A DNA stretch of 64,000 bases from Cyanobium sp. E1_MAG_00006 (GTDB lineage: Bacteria; Cyanobacteriota; Cyanobacteriia; PCC-6307; Cyanobiaceae): assembly GCA_027488975.1 (NCBI GenBank), contig JAIYAQ010000012.1, forward strand, positions 1 to 64,000, read 5' to 3'. A model generated the notes under the pieces. It saw only the letters and a program-made list of their open reading frames with translations, was not told the origin of the DNA and ran no database searches. Made by a program: the position numbers and the translations under genes. Of the stretch, positions 36,760-47,195 are shown piece by piece; the stretch's first letter is position 1; each line of letters starts with the position of its first letter.

Positions 36760-36776
36760 TTCTCCGGCACGCTCAC

Positions 36777-37166
36777 GTGGCGGCTGCTGACCCTGAAGAG
36801 CTGGCGTTGATGGCGGATCCCCGCTTCAGCGCCTCGGTGGCCCTGTTCAACCGAGGCGACTGGTACGCCTGTCACGACGGCTTTGAGGAGCTGTGGCATG
36901 AAACACAGGGCTACAGCCGCCGGGCTCTGCAGGGCATCCTCCAGATCGCGGTTGCCCATCTGCACCTGGAGCGCGGCAACAGTCGCGGCGCCACGGTCTT
37001 GCTCGGAGAGGGCCTCGGACGCCTGCGCAGCTATGGGCCCAGCCATCTCGGCCTCGATCTGGATGCTCTGCGTCACTGTGCGGCCTGCCGACTTCAGGCT
37101 CTCCAGCAGAACGAGTCGCTCGAGGAACTGCCCCAGCCTCTTCTGAACCCGGCGAGCGCCGGCTGA
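36777..37166 (+). CDS. DUF309 protein
   Basis: A 129-residue helical protein of the DUF309 family. The diagnostic block is FNRGDWYACHDGFEELW followed by SRRALQGILQIAVAHLHLERGN, where conserved His and Glu could form a metal or acid-base site. It starts with GTG 17 bases after typA and is probably co-transcribed. The biochemical role of the family is not established. Confidence 0.85.
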   Translation: MAAADPEELALMADPRFSASVALFNRGDWYACHDGFEELWHETQGYSRRALQGILQIAVAHLHLERGNSRGATVLLGEGLGRLRSYGPSHLGLDLDALRHCAACRLQALQQNESLEELPQPLLNPASAG

Positions 37167-37248
37167 AGTCTTTCTCTTCCCTCCCCAGTCGTTGGTCCTG
37201 CGGCTTTGGCGTCGGGCTGCTGGGGCTCTACCGATCCGCACCGATACG

Positions 37249-37959
37249 ATGAGCGCCAGCCAGGATCACGGAGCGGGTTTGGCCGCACAGCGCAGCACGA
37301 CACAGCGCAGCACCGAACAGCGCAGCACCGCTTCCCGTCAGGTTGGCTTCAAGCTGCCTGCTTCCAGTAGCAAGGCTCTGAGCCTGCTGCTCATGCTGCA
37401 TTCAGCCGCAGTGAGCGCGCAACCTGCACTTGCGCCAGTGCCAGTGCCCGTGCCAGTGCAAGCCCAGCCCCGCGTGCCACAGGCCGTGTCCAACCAGGCC
37501 CTTCCGCTGACCGTCGTGACCCCCGCGGAGGGCGCGAACCCTGCAGCCACGACACCTGCAGCCACGACTCCACCCGCCACGGCCTCACCGCCAACTCCTG
37601 CGCGGCTCAACACCGGACTGGTGACGATCGAGTCGGATCAGCAGCGGGCCGATCAGGCCACCGGTGTGGTCACCGCCACCGGCAATGTGCGCATCGTCTA
37701 TCCCGATCAGCGTGTTGTGGCCACGGCACGTCAGGCCCAGTACTTCAGCAAGGAGGGGCGCGTCGTTCTTAGTGGCGACGTGGACATCGTTCAGACAGGT
37801 GGCAACCTGCTGCGGGCGGAACGGGTCATCTACCTGGTGGAGAGTGAGCGTCTGATCGCCATCCCTCCCCAGGGACAGCAGGTGTTCAGTCAGATGCGCA
37901 TGGAGTCGTCCGCTCCTGCCGCACAGCCAGCCCAGCCAGCACAGCCAGCACAGCCATGA
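37249..37959 (+). CDS. lptA: LptA/OstA-like periplasmic LPS-transport protein
   Basis: LptA forms the periplasmic bridge carrying lipopolysaccharide to the outer membrane. The OstA-like beta-jellyroll spans about residues 115-215: VTIESDQQRADQATGVVTAT, GNVRIVYPDQRVVATARQAQYF, LSGDVDIVQTGG. Before it come a basic N-terminus, a signal-like hydrophobic stretch (ALSLLLMLHSAAVSAQ) and a Pro/Ala linker. ATG 37249 was preferred over an upstream GTG. The protein carries two in-frame tandem repeats, AQRST-type near the start and AQP-type at the end. The stop overlaps lptB (ATGA). It is longer than enteric LptA because of the linker. Confidence 0.87.
   Translation: MSASQDHGAGLAAQRSTTQRSTEQRSTASRQVGFKLPASSSKALSLLLMLHSAAVSAQPALAPVPVPVPVQAQPRVPQAVSNQALPLTVVTPAEGANPAATTPAATTPPATASPPTPARLNTGLVTIESDQQRADQATGVVTATGNVRIVYPDQRVVATARQAQYFSKEGRVVLSGDVDIVQTGGNLLRAERVIYLVESERLIAIPPQGQQVFSQMRMESSAPAAQPAQPAQPAQP
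37285..37329 (+). repeat. 15-base unit repeated three times in the lptA N-terminus
   Basis: Three near-identical 15-base units containing ACAGCGCAGCAC (37285-37299, 37300-37314, 37315-37329) encode AQRST, TQRST and EQRST ahead of the signal-like segment. Confidence 0.85.
37922..37957 (+). repeat. 9-base unit repeated four times at the lptA 3' end
   Basis: Four 9-base units, (C/A)-variants of CACAGCCAG, run into the lptA stop and lptB start and encode repeated Ala-Gln-Pro. The last copy contains the lptB ATG. Confidence 0.85.
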
Positions 37960-38684
37960 GTCTGGTTCTCGACCGGGTCGCCCTCACCATCGGCGGCCGC
38001 CCGCTGGTGAAGGAGGTGAGCCTCAATCTCAATCCCGGTGAGGTGGTTGGCCTGCTCGGCCCCAACGGTGCTGGCAAGACCACCACGTTCAACCTCGTTA
38101 CCGGGCTGTTGAAGCCTGATCAGGGGGCAGTGCTCCTTGATGGCGAGGCGGTGGCGGATCTGCCGATGCCGAAGCGGGCACGACTGGGCATCGGCTACCT
38201 GCCCCAGGAGGCCAGCGTGTTCCGCACGCTCAGCGTGCGCGACAATCTTCTGCTTGCCCTCCAGGAGAGCGGGATGCCGGCTGGGTCGCGCCGGCAGCGG
38301 GCAGACCTGCTGATCCAGGAGTTTCACCTCAGCGGCTTCGCCCATCGGCTTGGCTTTCAGCTCTCCGGCGGTGAACGTCGCCGCTGTGAGGTGGCCCGCG
38401 CTCTGGCGGTGGGAGAGTCTGGCCCGCGTTATCTGTTGCTCGACGAACCTTTTGCCGGTGTCGATCCTCTGGCTGTGGCTGATCTGCGTGAGCTGATTCT
38501 CGGCCTGCGTGAGCGGGGCATGGGTGTGCTCATCACCGATCACAACGTGCGCGAAACCCTTTCCATCACAGACCGGGCTTACATCCTCACTGAGGGCAGC
38601 ATCCTGGCCAGCGGACCATCCCGGGAGATGGCTCAGGATCCGCTGGTGCGTCGCCACTACCTCGGAGAGGATTTCCGCCTGTGA
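37956..38684 (+). CDS. lptB: LPS-export ABC transporter ATPase
   Basis: LptB powers extraction of lipopolysaccharide from the inner membrane. The 242-residue ATPase has Walker A GPNGAGKTT (35-43), Q-loop LPQEASVFRTLSV, signature LSGGERRRCE, Walker B YLLLDEPFAGVDP and the switch histidine in ITDHNVRET, all in the LptB form. It lies between lptA (ATGA overlap) and the permease (GTGA overlap), which confirms the assignment. Confidence 0.96.
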   Translation: MSLVLDRVALTIGGRPLVKEVSLNLNPGEVVGLLGPNGAGKTTTFNLVTGLLKPDQGAVLLDGEAVADLPMPKRARLGIGYLPQEASVFRTLSVRDNLLLALQESGMPAGSRRQRADLLIQEFHLSGFAHRLGFQLSGGERRRCEVARALAVGESGPRYLLLDEPFAGVDPLAVADLRELILGLRERGMGVLITDHNVRETLSITDRAYILTEGSILASGPSREMAQDPLVRRHYLGEDFRL

Positions 38685-39898
38685 CGTCTCCCTCCAGCCC
38701 GGCCATCCCGATCCCCCTGCAGCTGCGGCGACTGCTTCTGCTGCCTCAGCGGCTGTGGCAACGCCTGCCGCTGATGGATCGTTGGCTCACTTCCGAGTTG
38801 ATCGGTCCGCTTCTGTTCGGCATCGCCGCCTTCACCGTCGTGTCGCTCTCTGTGGGGGTCGTGTTTGAACTGGTGCGCAAGGTTGCCGAGGCAGGTCTGC
38901 CCCCTCTGGTGGCCATGCAGGTGCTGGGTCTGCGGTTGCCGAGCTTCCTGGTGCTGAGCTTCCCGATGGCCACGCTGATGGCCACCCTGCTGGGCTACAG
39001 CCGCCTCTCGGGCTCCAGCGAGCTGACGGCACTGCGCAGCATCGGCGTCAGCACACGCCGCATGGTGATGCCGGCTCTGATGGTCGCCATTGTGATGACA
39101 GCGCTCACCTTCTTTTTCAATGACGTGATCGTGCCCAGCTCGAATCGTGTTGCGTCCAACACTCTCGATACAGCATTGGGGCGAGCCCTGTCGTCGGAAC
39201 ACGGATCGAATGTCGTGTATTCACGTTTTGGGCCTGTCTCTGTTAAGGTTGGCGATCAGCTGCGAACAGAGACTGGCCTGGCACAGCTGTTTTATGCCCG
39301 GGAGTCGACCCGTGATGGCATGCAGGATGTGACCCTGCTTGATTTCTCTCGTTCCGGCCAGCAGCAGATGCTGATTGCCAAATCTGCGGTTTGGAACGAT
39401 AGCCGCAGTGTGTGGGAGTTTCGTAACGGGCGACTGATCAATATTGAAGCGGCTGGCAGCCGCACTACATCAGCTGAATTTGATCGCTATTTCTATCCTT
39501 TCACCTCAGCCCCCCTTGATGTGGCAAAGCTTCCCAGCAACGCCGAGGAGATGACGGTTGGCCAGTCGATCCGTGCTGAGCGTCTGCTGGCTGAGGCCGG
39601 TGATGTCAAGGAAGCCCGTCGCCTGCGGGTGCGAATCCAGGAGAAGTTCGCCTTCCCGGCCATCTGCCTGGTCTTCGGTCTGATCGGTAGCAGTCTCGGT
39701 GTGCGTCCAAATGCCCGCACCAGCCGCAGCCAGGGCTTCGGCATCAGTGTGCTGCTGATCTTCGGCTACTACCTGATGTCGTTCATCTTCAGTTCCCTGG
39801 GGGTGAAGGGCACTCTGTTGCCGGTCTTTGCGGCCTGGCTGCCGGTCACCATCGGTCTTGCTGCCGGCTTGTTTCTGTTGCGCCAGGCCAGTCGCTGA
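38681..39898 (+). CDS. LptF/LptG-family LPS-export permease (YjgP/YjgQ)
   Basis: A 405-residue permease with three membrane helices at the N-terminus ([41 protein letters not shown]), a periplasmic jellyroll domain of about 180 residues, and three C-terminal helices ([19 protein letters not shown]). Cyanobacteria usually have a single LptF/G-like gene, so it may act as a homodimer. The GTG start overlaps lptB. The stretch coding for the periplasmic domain (about 39150-39500) is less GC-rich than the flanking genes, consistent with faster evolution of this domain. Confidence 0.92.
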   Translation: MTSPSSPAIPIPLQLRRLLLLPQRLWQRLPLMDRWLTSELIGPLLFGIAAFTVVSLSVGVVFELVRKVAEAGLPPLVAMQVLGLRLPSFLVLSFPMATLMATLLGYSRLSGSSELTALRSIGVSTRRMVMPALMVAIVMTALTFFFNDVIVPSSNRVASNTLDTALGRALSSEHGSNVVYSRFGPVSVKVGDQLRTETGLAQLFYARESTRDGMQDVTLLDFSRSGQQQMLIAKSAVWNDSRSVWEFRNGRLINIEAAGSRTTSAEFDRYFYPFTSAPLDVAKLPSNAEEMTVGQSIRAERLLAEAGDVKEARRLRVRIQEKFAFPAICLVFGLIGSSLGVRPNARTSRSQGFGISVLLIFGYYLMSFIFSSLGVKGTLLPVFAAWLPVTIGLAAGLFLLRQASR

Positions 39899-39950
39899 GC
39901 TTCCGACTCGCGCGGCAGACTGTGGCGACATCTTCCTCAACACCGACCCA

Positions 39951-40868
39951 GTGAGCGATCCCGTGCTTGCCCTCGGCCTGGCGGCCTTCGCTCTGCTGCT
40001 ACTGGCCCTGCCTCTGGCCTTCTGGAGCGTCAGCGGTGGCAGCCAGGGCAGCAGGGTCGTTCGGCTGCTGGTGGCAGCAGCCAACCTCAGCCTGACGGCG
40101 CAGCTGGTGCTGCGCTGGTGGCAGTCCGGCCACTTTCCGATCAGCAACCTCTACGAATCGCTCTGCTTCCTGGCCTGGGCCTGCACGCTCACCCAGCTTC
40201 TGGTGGAGCGCAGCTACCCCTCACCGTTGGTGCCCGCCGCCGCCACGCCGATGGGGCTGGGGTGTGTGGCCTTCGCCAGCTTCGCCCTGCCTGGGCAGCT
40301 CCAGCAGGCTGCGCCGCTGGTGCCGGCGCTCCGCTCCAGCTGGCTGGTGATGCACGTGAGCGTGATCATGGTGAGCTACGCCGCCCTGCTGGTGGGCTCG
40401 CTCCTGTCGGTGGCGGTCTTGCTCACAGACCGTGGCCAGACACTGGAGCTGCGCAGCAGCTCGATCGGCAGCGGTGGTTATCGGCAGGCCCAGCTGGCCA
40501 TCGAAAGCGGTCCTGCAGGCGTGCAGCTCTCCAGCGCCAGCCTCTCCCTCAGCGAGCAACTCGACAGCCTCAGCTATCGCACGATCACCGTCGGCTTCCT
40601 TTTGCTCTCGATCGGCATCGTCAGTGGCGCGGTCTGGGCCAACGAGGCCTGGGGAAGCTGGTGGAGCTGGGATCCGAAGGAAACCTGGGCTCTCATCTGC
40701 TGGCTCGTCTACGCCGCCTATCTGCACACTCGCCTCAGCCGTGGCTGGCAGGGTCGCCGCCCCGCCCTTGTCGCCGTGGCCGGCTTCGTGGTGATCTGCG
40801 TCTGTTACATCGGCGTGAATTTGCTGGGCATCGGCCTGCACAGCTACGGCTGGTTCTTCGACGCCTGA
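39951..40868 (+). CDS. ccsA: Cytochrome c biogenesis protein CcsA (ResC-like)
   Basis: CcsA is the haem-handling subunit of the system II cytochrome c synthase; with Ccs1 it attaches haem to apocytochromes in the thylakoid lumen. The 305-residue protein has about eight membrane helices, the WWD haem-binding motif [15 protein letters not shown], and conserved histidines in [12 protein letters not shown] and [14 protein letters not shown] 39951 gives the family length; the longer upstream frame overlaps the permease gene and is not conserved. A strong bidirectional terminator follows. Confidence 0.94.
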   Translation: MSDPVLALGLAAFALLLLALPLAFWSVSGGSQGSRVVRLLVAAANLSLTAQLVLRWWQSGHFPISNLYESLCFLAWACTLTQLLVERSYPSPLVPAAATPMGLGCVAFASFALPGQLQQAAPLVPALRSSWLVMHVSVIMVSYAALLVGSLLSVAVLLTDRGQTLELRSSSIGSGGYRQAQLAIESGPAGVQLSSASLSLSEQLDSLSYRTITVGFLLLSIGIVSGAVWANEAWGSWWSWDPKETWALICWLVYAAYLHTRLSRGWQGRRPALVAVAGFVVICVCYIGVNLLGIGLHSYGWFFDA

Positions 40869-40896
40869 GCTGACCCTTGGGCACAGCACTGGCAAC

Positions 40897-40926
40897 AAAA
40901 AGCCCCCGCGTGAGCGGGGGCTTTTT
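40897..40926. terminator. Bidirectional intrinsic terminator between ccsA and rpe
   Basis: AAAAAGCCCCCGC (40897-40909) pairs perfectly with GCGGGGGCTTTTT (40914-40926) across a GTGA loop. The 13-bp stem with A-run and T-run flanks works on both strands and separates the convergent ccsA and rpe genes. Confidence 0.95.
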
Positions 40927-40967
40927 CAGGTGCTGGTTGCTTGCAGCGGTCACTCAGCCCCTGGGCC

Positions 40968-41651
40968 TCAGGCGGCCACGGCCACCGGGCGTTTGCTGTT
41001 GCGGATGCCGGTGATGGCGTCGGCGTAGCTGGGCTGGTTGAACACGCCCGAGCCGCTCACGATCGCGTTCGCGCCAGCTTCGATCACCTTCCAGGCGTTC
41101 TCGGCCTTGATGCCACCATCCACCTCGATCCAGGGGTCCAGGCCCTTCTCATCGCACAGGCGCCTCAGGTCGCGGATTTTCTGAACCTGGTTGTCGATGA
41201 AGCTCTGGCCGCCGAAGCCAGGGTTCACGCTCATGATCAGCACCAGGTCGCAGAGCTCGAGGCAGTACTCCAGGGTGTCGATCGGCGTGCTGGGGTTCAG
41301 AACGGCACCGGCCATTTTGCCCAGGTCCTTGATCTGCGCCAGGTTGCGGTGCAGGTGCGGGCAGGCCTCAACCTGAACCGAGATGATGTCCGCACCGGCC
41401 TTGGCGAAGTCGGGCACGTACTTTTCCGGCTCCACGATCATCAGGTGAACGTCCAGCGGCTTGGCGGTCACAGGACGCAGGGCTTCGACGATCAGCGGAC
41501 CAATCGTGATGTTCGGAACGAACCGGCCGTCCATCACGTCCACGTGGATCCAGTCGGCACCGGCCTGATCGACTGCGCGGACGTCGTCGCCAAGGCGTGA
41601 GAAGTCGGCCGAGAGGATTGATGGGGAGATCACCAGGGACTTGGTGCTCAT
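40968..41651 (-). CDS. rpe: Ribulose-phosphate 3-epimerase
   Basis: Interconverts ribulose 5-phosphate and xylulose 5-phosphate in the Calvin cycle and the pentose phosphate pathway. The 227-residue TIM barrel has [15 protein letters not shown], the metal-binding [31 protein letters not shown] and EVDGGI. All metal and phosphate ligands are present. The ATG is preceded by a good -10 box about 30 bases upstream. It is divergent from glpX, another Calvin-cycle gene. Confidence 0.97.
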   Translation of the reverse strand: MSTKSLVISPSILSADFSRLGDDVRAVDQAGADWIHVDVMDGRFVPNITIGPLIVEALRPVTAKPLDVHLMIVEPEKYVPDFAKAGADIISVQVEACPHLHRNLAQIKDLGKMAGAVLNPSTPIDTLEYCLELCDLVLIMSVNPGFGGQSFIDNQVQKIRDLRRLCDEKGLDPWIEVDGGIKAENAWKVIEAGANAIVSGSGVFNQPSYADAITGIRNSKRPVAVAA

Positions 41652-41680
41652 GAGGTGCCACCGGGGCGGAAGTGGGAGGG

Positions 41681-41686
41681 ATTGTA
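41681..41686 (-). promoter_or_regulatory. Putative -10 box of rpe
   Basis: On the minus strand TACAAT (41686-41681) differs from the TATAAT consensus at one base. It would place the transcript start near 41674, with a leader of about 23 bases before the rpe ATG. Confidence 0.5.
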
Positions 41687-41733
41687 GGTAGCGGCCCGCA
41701 GGCCACCTGCAAGGGTCTGCTGGGGAGCGCTGA

Positions 41734-41739
41734 TACAGT
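41734..41739 (+). promoter_or_regulatory. Putative -10 box of glpX
   Basis: TACAGT, within ATACAGTGA, would give a leader of about 95 bases before the glpX GTG. The same nine-base string precedes glyS (26445-26453). Confidence 0.4.
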
Positions 41740-41839
41740 GAGCGGCGCTTAATGCCCGAGAGGCCCTGCAGCCGCTGGAATTTTCAGCAGCGCCGGCGCC
41801 GCTCCACCCGCCCCCAACCCTTCCCTTCGCCGGACTGCC

Positions 41840-42844
41840 GTGGATCGCACCCTGATTCAGGAAATTCTTGAGGTCGTAGAACAGGCCGCCATCGCGTCCG
41901 CCAAGCTCACGGGCATGGGCCTCAAGAACGAGGCTGACGCTGCTGCCGTGGAAGCCATGCGCGAACGCATGGGCAAGATCCAGATGCAGGGCCGCATCGT
42001 GATCGGTGAAGGCGAGCGCGATGAAGCACCGATGCTTTACATCGGCGAGGAAGTGGGCAGTGGCACCGGTCCCGGCGTGGACTTCGCTGTGGATCCCTGC
42101 GAGGGCACCAATCTCTGCGCCAACAGCCAGCGAGGCTCGATGGCCGTGCTCGCCGCCTCCGATCGCGGCGGTCTGTTCAATGCGCCCGACTTTTACATGA
42201 AGAAGCTGGCGGCGCCCCCGGCCGCCAAGGGCAAGGTGGACATCCGCAAGTCCGCCACCGAGAACATCGCCATCCTCAGCGAGACCCTCGGTGTGCCCGC
42301 CGATGAGCTGGTGATTGTGGTGATGGACCGCGCCCGTCACAAGGATCTGATCAAGGAGATTCGCGCCACCGGCGCCCGCGTGCAGCCCATCTCCGACGGT
42401 GACGTGCAGGCCGCCATCGCCTGCGGCTTCGCCGGCACCGGCACCCACTGCCTGATGGGCATCGGTGCGGCTCCTGAAGGTGTGATCTCCGCGGCCGCCC
42501 TGCGCTCCCTCGGCGCCCACTTCCAGGGTCAGCTGGTGTATGACCCGGCCGTGGCTCAGACCTCCGAATGGGAGGGCCTCACCAAGGAAGGCAACCTGGC
42601 ACGCCTGGCCGAGATGGGCATCACCGATCCCGACAAGGTCTACGAGGCCGAGGAGCTGGCCAGCGGTGAGAACGTGATGTTCGCCGGCAGCGGCATCACC
42701 GATGGTCTGCTGTTCGACGGCGTCAAGTTCGAAAAGGACTGCACCCGCACCAGCTCACTGGTGATCAGCACCCTCGACAACACCGCTCGCTTCACCACCA
42801 CCGTGCACATCAAGGACGGCGCTCAGAGCATCGCTCTGCGCTGA
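41840..42844 (+). CDS. glpX: Class II fructose-1,6-/sedoheptulose-1,7-bisphosphatase (GlpX-type)
   Basis: In cyanobacteria this dual-specificity enzyme carries out both bisphosphatase steps of the Calvin cycle. The 334-residue protein shows [20 protein letters not shown], the metal site [35 protein letters not shown] and the C-terminal [14 protein letters not shown]. Length and blocks match the cyanobacterial enzyme. The GTG start is conserved in position. It is divergent from rpe, so the two Calvin genes share a 188-base control region. Confidence 0.96.
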   Translation: MDRTLIQEILEVVEQAAIASAKLTGMGLKNEADAAAVEAMRERMGKIQMQGRIVIGEGERDEAPMLYIGEEVGSGTGPGVDFAVDPCEGTNLCANSQRGSMAVLAASDRGGLFNAPDFYMKKLAAPPAAKGKVDIRKSATENIAILSETLGVPADELVIVVMDRARHKDLIKEIRATGARVQPISDGDVQAAIACGFAGTGTHCLMGIGAAPEGVISAAALRSLGAHFQGQLVYDPAVAQTSEWEGLTKEGNLARLAEMGITDPDKVYEAEELASGENVMFAGSGITDGLLFDGVKFEKDCTRTSSLVISTLDNTARFTTTVHIKDGAQSIALR

Positions 42845-42862
42845 TCCGGGGCGTCATCGGCG

Positions 42863-42889
42863 GCCGGCTCCCCCTTGGGGGGGTCCGGC
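42863..42889 (+). terminator. Hairpin after glpX without T-run (weak terminator or stabiliser)
   Basis: GCCGG...CCCCC (42863-42874) pairs with GGGGG...CCGGC (42878-42889) across a 3-base loop, with one mismatch and one wobble. No T-run follows, so attenuation or mRNA end protection is as likely as termination. Confidence 0.4.
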
Positions 42890-42939
42890 TGCCGCTTCTC
42901 CCCCCCCTCCGTTTCCAGCGCACGTCAGGATCCGCCTCC

Positions 42940-44244
42940 ATGCACATCGCCGTCGTCGGCCTGAGTCACCGCACGGCTCCGGTGGAAATCCGGGAGCGGC
43001 TCAGCATCGCCGAGCAGAGCATGGAGGAATCCCTCCAGCGTCTGCGTGCCGACGAGCAGGTGCTGGAGGCCTCAATCCTCAGCACCTGCAATCGACTGGA
43101 GATCTACACCCTGCTGCGACACCCCGAGCAGGGTGTCACCGCGGTGGGCAGTTTTCTCAGTGAGCACTCGGGCCTGGCCTTGGGTGATCTCACCCCACAC
43201 CTGTTCACTTACCACCACGAGGAGGCGGTGGCCCACCTGATGCGGGTGGCCGCTGGCCTCGATTCGCTGGTGCTGGGCGAGGGCCAGATCCTCTCCCAGG
43301 TCAAGAAAATGTTCCGGCTCGGTCAGGAGCATCGCTCGATCGGGCCGATCCTCAATCGCCTGCTGAACCAGGCGGTGAGCACCGGCAAGCGGGTGCGCAC
43401 CGAAACCAATCTGGGTACCGGCGCCGTTTCGATCAGTTCAGCGGCCGTCGAACTGGCCCAGCTGAAAGTGGGCCAGGCCCGCGGCGTCGACGACCTTGTG
43501 CCTCTGGATGGCGAGCAGATCGCTGTGGTGGGTGCCGGCCGCATGTCGCGGCTGCTGCTGCAGCACCTGCAGGCCAAGGGTGCGCGTGGTGTTGTGCTGC
43601 TCAACCGCACGGTGGAGCGCGCTGAGCTGATGGCGGCGGATTTCCCTGGGCTGCCGGTGCAGTGCCGCCCGCTGAGCGACCTTGACCACTGCCTGAGCAC
43701 CTGTTCGCTGGTGTTCACCAGCACCGCCGCTGAGGATCCGATCATCACGGCAGGGCGCCTGGACCGCCTCAACCGCCGCTCCTCACTTCTGCTGGTCGAT
43801 ATCGGCGTGCCCCGCAACATCGCCTCCGATGTGGCCAGGGTGACCGGCGTGGGCTCTTACGACGTGGATGACCTTCAGGAGGTGGTGGCCCGCAATCAGG
43901 AGGCTCGCCGTGAGATCGCAGCGGAAGCCGAGGGGCTGCTCCAGGAGGAGGGGCGCCAGTTCCTGGAATGGTGGGACGGCCTGGAGGCCGTGCCTGTGGT
44001 GAACCGTCTGCGTGTCCAGCTGGAGGAGATCCGAGAGCAGGAGTTGCAGAAGGCCCTGAGCCGCATGGGGCCCGATCTCTCAGCCCGGGAGCGCAAGGTG
44101 GTGGAGGCTCTGAGCAAAGGCATCATCAACAAGATCCTGCACACGCCGGTGACCAACCTCCGAGCGCCCCAGCCCCGACAGCAGCGCCACATCGCCATGA
44201 AGGTGGTCGAGGATCTCTTCGAGCTTCACGACCCCCAGGGCTGA
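42940..44244 (+). CDS. hemA: Glutamyl-tRNA reductase
   Basis: First committed step of tetrapyrrole synthesis: reduces Glu-tRNA to glutamate 1-semialdehyde with NADPH, for chlorophyll, haem and bilins. The 434-residue protein has VVGLSHRTAPVEIRE, the nucleophile Cys50 in ILSTCNRLEIY, VLGEGQILSQVK, the NADPH fold VVGAGRMSRL and a C-terminal dimerisation helix. The ATG lies 95 bases after glpX, with only a weak hairpin between. Confidence 0.97.
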   Translation: MHIAVVGLSHRTAPVEIRERLSIAEQSMEESLQRLRADEQVLEASILSTCNRLEIYTLLRHPEQGVTAVGSFLSEHSGLALGDLTPHLFTYHHEEAVAHLMRVAAGLDSLVLGEGQILSQVKKMFRLGQEHRSIGPILNRLLNQAVSTGKRVRTETNLGTGAVSISSAAVELAQLKVGQARGVDDLVPLDGEQIAVVGAGRMSRLLLQHLQAKGARGVVLLNRTVERAELMAADFPGLPVQCRPLSDLDHCLSTCSLVFTSTAAEDPIITAGRLDRLNRRSSLLLVDIGVPRNIASDVARVTGVGSYDVDDLQEVVARNQEARREIAAEAEGLLQEEGRQFLEWWDGLEAVPVVNRLRVQLEEIREQELQKALSRMGPDLSARERKVVEALSKGIINKILHTPVTNLRAPQPRQQRHIAMKVVEDLFELHDPQG

Positions 44245-44347
44245 TCCCACGGGACCCAGCGGGTTTGCTCCGTTCCACGTCAGATGGGCCCATGGGCGGC
44301 ACACCATCGCTTAACGTTTCACCGCTCAGGGCAACGGAACCAGAGGC

Positions 44348-45643
44348 ATGAAGCGCGTTCTAGCGATCATTCTCGGCGGAGGTGCCGGCACCCGCCTCTA
44401 TCCACTCACCAAGACCAGGGCTAAGCCTGCCGTGCCCCTGGCTGGCAAGTACCGCCTGATCGATATTCCCATCAGCAACTGCATCAACTCGGGCATCAAC
44501 AAGATGTACGTGTTGACGCAGTTCAACAGCGCGTCTCTGAACCGTCACCTCACGCAGAGCTACAACCTTTCGGCTGGCTTTGGCCAGGGCTTTGTGGAGG
44601 TGCTTGCCGCGCAGCAGACCCCCGAAAGCCCCAGTTGGTTTGAAGGCACCGCTGATGCGGTGCGCAAGTATCAGTGGCTCTTCCAGGAGTGGGATGTCGA
44701 TCACTACCTGATCCTTTCCGGTGATCAGCTTTACCGGATGGATTACAGCCTGTTCGTTGATCACCACATCAAAACCGGCTCGGACGTGAGCATCGGCGCC
44801 CTGCCGGTGGACGCCGCCCAGGCCGAGGGTTTCGGCCTGATGCACACCAATGACCACGGACGCATCCAGGAGTTCCGCGAAAAACCCAAGGGTGACGAGC
44901 TTAAGGCGATGTGGGTCGACACGTCGCGCATGGGTCTCTCCGCCGAAGAGGCGCTCAAGCGCCCCTATCTGGCCTCGATGGGGATCTACGTGTTCAGCCG
45001 CGACACGTTGTTTGATCTGCTCGCCAAACACCCCGGTGCTACGGACTTCGGCAAGGAGATCATCCCCGAAGCCCTCAAGCGCGGCGACCATCTGCAGAGC
45101 TATCTGTTCGACGACTACTGGGAGGATATCGGCACCATCGGCGCGTTCTATGAGGCCAACATGGCCCTCACTGATCAACCCAATCCTGCCTTCTCCTTTT
45201 ACGACGAGAAGTTCCCGATCTACACGCGCCCCCGCTATCTGCCACCCAGCAAACTACTCGACGCACAGGTCACCCAGTCGATCGTCGGCGAGGGGTCCAT
45301 GCTCAAGGCTTGCAGTATTCACCACTGCGTGTTGGGTGTGCGGACTCGCGTTGAAGACGAAGTTGTGCTGCAGGACACCCTAGTGATGGGTAACGACTTC
45401 TTCGAATCCAGCGAAGAGCGGGCGGTGCTGCGTGAGCGCGGCGGCACGCCGGTGGGAGTGGGACGCGGCACCACGGTGAAGCGGGCCATTCTTGACAAGA
45501 ACGTGCGCATCGGTCAGGACGTGTCGATCGTCAACAAGGACCGTGTTGAGGAGGCGGACAGGCCCGAGCTTGGCTTCTACATCCGCAACGGCATTGTGGT
45601 GATCGTCAAGAACGGCACCATCGCCGACGGCACCGTGATCTGA
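44348..45643 (+). CDS. glgC: Glucose-1-phosphate adenylyltransferase (ADP-glucose pyrophosphorylase)
   Basis: Makes ADP-glucose for glycogen; in cyanobacteria it is activated by 3-phosphoglycerate. The 431-residue protein has the pyrophosphorylase signature [30 protein letters not shown], the sugar site EFREKPKG, and a left-handed helix C-terminal domain with [11 protein letters not shown]. The final lysines of [15 protein letters not shown] are in the region of the allosteric site. It is preceded by 103 bases without a gene. Confidence 0.97.
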   Translation: MKRVLAIILGGGAGTRLYPLTKTRAKPAVPLAGKYRLIDIPISNCINSGINKMYVLTQFNSASLNRHLTQSYNLSAGFGQGFVEVLAAQQTPESPSWFEGTADAVRKYQWLFQEWDVDHYLILSGDQLYRMDYSLFVDHHIKTGSDVSIGALPVDAAQAEGFGLMHTNDHGRIQEFREKPKGDELKAMWVDTSRMGLSAEEALKRPYLASMGIYVFSRDTLFDLLAKHPGATDFGKEIIPEALKRGDHLQSYLFDDYWEDIGTIGAFYEANMALTDQPNPAFSFYDEKFPIYTRPRYLPPSKLLDAQVTQSIVGEGSMLKACSIHHCVLGVRTRVEDEVVLQDTLVMGNDFFESSEERAVLRERGGTPVGVGRGTTVKRAILDKNVRIGQDVSIVNKDRVEEADRPELGFYIRNGIVVIVKNGTIADGTVI

Positions 45644-45776
45644 GCCGACCCTTCGCAGCGCGTCGGCCTCGCTACAGAGCGACGGTTCACAGATCACGAC
45701 GTCGCGATGCGGACCCGGTTGACGCTCGTCACACTGAGCCCGACACACTGCAGCCGCTGATCGCGGTACCGCTGCC

Positions 45777-47195
45777 ATGGACAAGGCCCACTTCGGCCTG
45801 ATCGGTCTCGGCGTGATGGGCGAGAACCTCGTGCTCAATGCTGAGCGCAATGGGTTCTCGAGCGTCGTCTACAACCGCACCTACGCCAAGACCGAGGAAT
45901 TTCTGGCCGGTCGCGGCGCCGGCAAGCGCATCATCGGCGCCACCTCCCTCGAGGACTTCGTGGCGAAGCTGGAGCGGCCCCGCCGCATCCTGATGATGAT
46001 CAAGGCGGGCGATCCGATCGACGCCATGATCCAGCAGCTGGCGCCCATGCTCGAAGAGGGCGATCTGCTGATCGACGGCGGTAACTCCCTCTACACCGAC
46101 ACCGAACGCCGGGTTGCCGAGCTGGAGAGCCAGAGTTTCGGTTACATCGGCATGGGCGTGTCGGGCGGTGCCAAGGGAGCCCTGGAGGGGCCGAGCATGA
46201 TGCCCGGTGGCACCCGCGCCGCCTACGACGCGATCGAGGGCCTGGTGCGCAAGATGGCAGCTCAGGTCGACGATGGTCCCTGCGTCACCTACATCGGTCC
46301 CGGCGGTGCCGGCCACTTCGTCAAGACCGTGCACAACGGCATCGAGTACGGCATCGAGCAGATCCTGGCCGAGGCCTACGACCTGATGAAACGCGGCGCC
46401 GGCCTCAATGGCGACGCCATGGCCGACGTGTTGGGCCAGTGGAACGCCACTGAAGAACTCTCCTCCTTCCTGGTGGAGATCACCGAGATCTGCCTGCGCA
46501 CGAAGGATCCCGCCAACGGCGGTGATCTGGTGGAGCAGATCGTTGATGCGGCCGGCCAGAAGGGAACCGGGTTGTGGACCGTGCAGAGCGCCCTGGAGAT
46601 GGGCATCCCCGTGCCGACCATCTACGCCGCCCTCAATGCCCGCGTGCTCAGTTCGATTCGTACGGAGCGCATCGCCGCTGAGCCCGTGCTGCACGGCCCT
46701 GCGTCCGCTCCGGCGATGGATCTGGGCACACCGGCCGATGGGATGGCACCTCTGATGGATGCCTGTGTGCTGGCCTGCATCGCCAGCTACGCCCAGGGCA
46801 TGGCCCTGATGCAGGAGGCCTCCAAGCTGCACAACTACCAGCTGGACATGTCGGCAATCGGCCAGATCTGGAAGGGGGGCTGCATCATTCGTGCTCGCCT
46901 GCTGCAGCGCATTCAGAACGCTTACACCGCCAATGCGGAGCTGGCGAATCTGCTGGTGGATCCCTGGTTCGCCGAGCAGGTGAACCGTCGCCTGAGCGGC
47001 CTACGCCAGGTGGTGGCCGCTGCCGCCCATGCCGGAATTCCCGTGCCCTGCCTGAGCAGCTCGCTCGACTACATCGACAGCTACCGCAGCTCGCGCCTGC
47101 CCCAGAATCTGGTGCAGGCCATGCGCGACTGCTTCGGCGCCCACACCTACGAGCGGCTCGATCAGCCCGGCAGCTTCCACACCGAGTGGATGTGA
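45777..47195 (+). CDS. gnd: 6-phosphogluconate dehydrogenase, decarboxylating
   Basis: Third enzyme of the oxidative pentose phosphate pathway, giving NADPH, CO2 and ribulose 5-phosphate. The 472-residue protein has the NADP fold FGLIGLGVMGENL, the substrate loop GGNSLYTDTERR, GMGVSGGAKGALEGPSMMPG and FVKTVHNGIEYG. Its stop lies inside a 15-base tandem repeat that continues to just before pgl. In the 133 bases upstream I see only a weak hairpin without a T-run (45644-45667). Confidence 0.97.
   Translation: MDKAHFGLIGLGVMGENLVLNAERNGFSSVVYNRTYAKTEEFLAGRGAGKRIIGATSLEDFVAKLERPRRILMMIKAGDPIDAMIQQLAPMLEEGDLLIDGGNSLYTDTERRVAELESQSFGYIGMGVSGGAKGALEGPSMMPGGTRAAYDAIEGLVRKMAAQVDDGPCVTYIGPGGAGHFVKTVHNGIEYGIEQILAEAYDLMKRGAGLNGDAMADVLGQWNATEELSSFLVEITEICLRTKDPANGGDLVEQIVDAAGQKGTGLWTVQSALEMGIPVPTIYAALNARVLSSIRTERIAAEPVLHGPASAPAMDLGTPADGMAPLMDACVLACIASYAQGMALMQEASKLHNYQLDMSAIGQIWKGGCIIRARLLQRIQNAYTANAELANLLVDPWFAEQVNRRLSGLRQVVAAAAHAGIPVPCLSSSLDYIDSYRSSRLPQNLVQAMRDCFGAHTYERLDQPGSFHTEWM

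Noticed and set aside
45644-45667. Hairpin GCCGAC...GTCGGC just after glgC
   Set aside because: Six-bp stem, 12-base loop and no T-run. Too weak to call a terminator.
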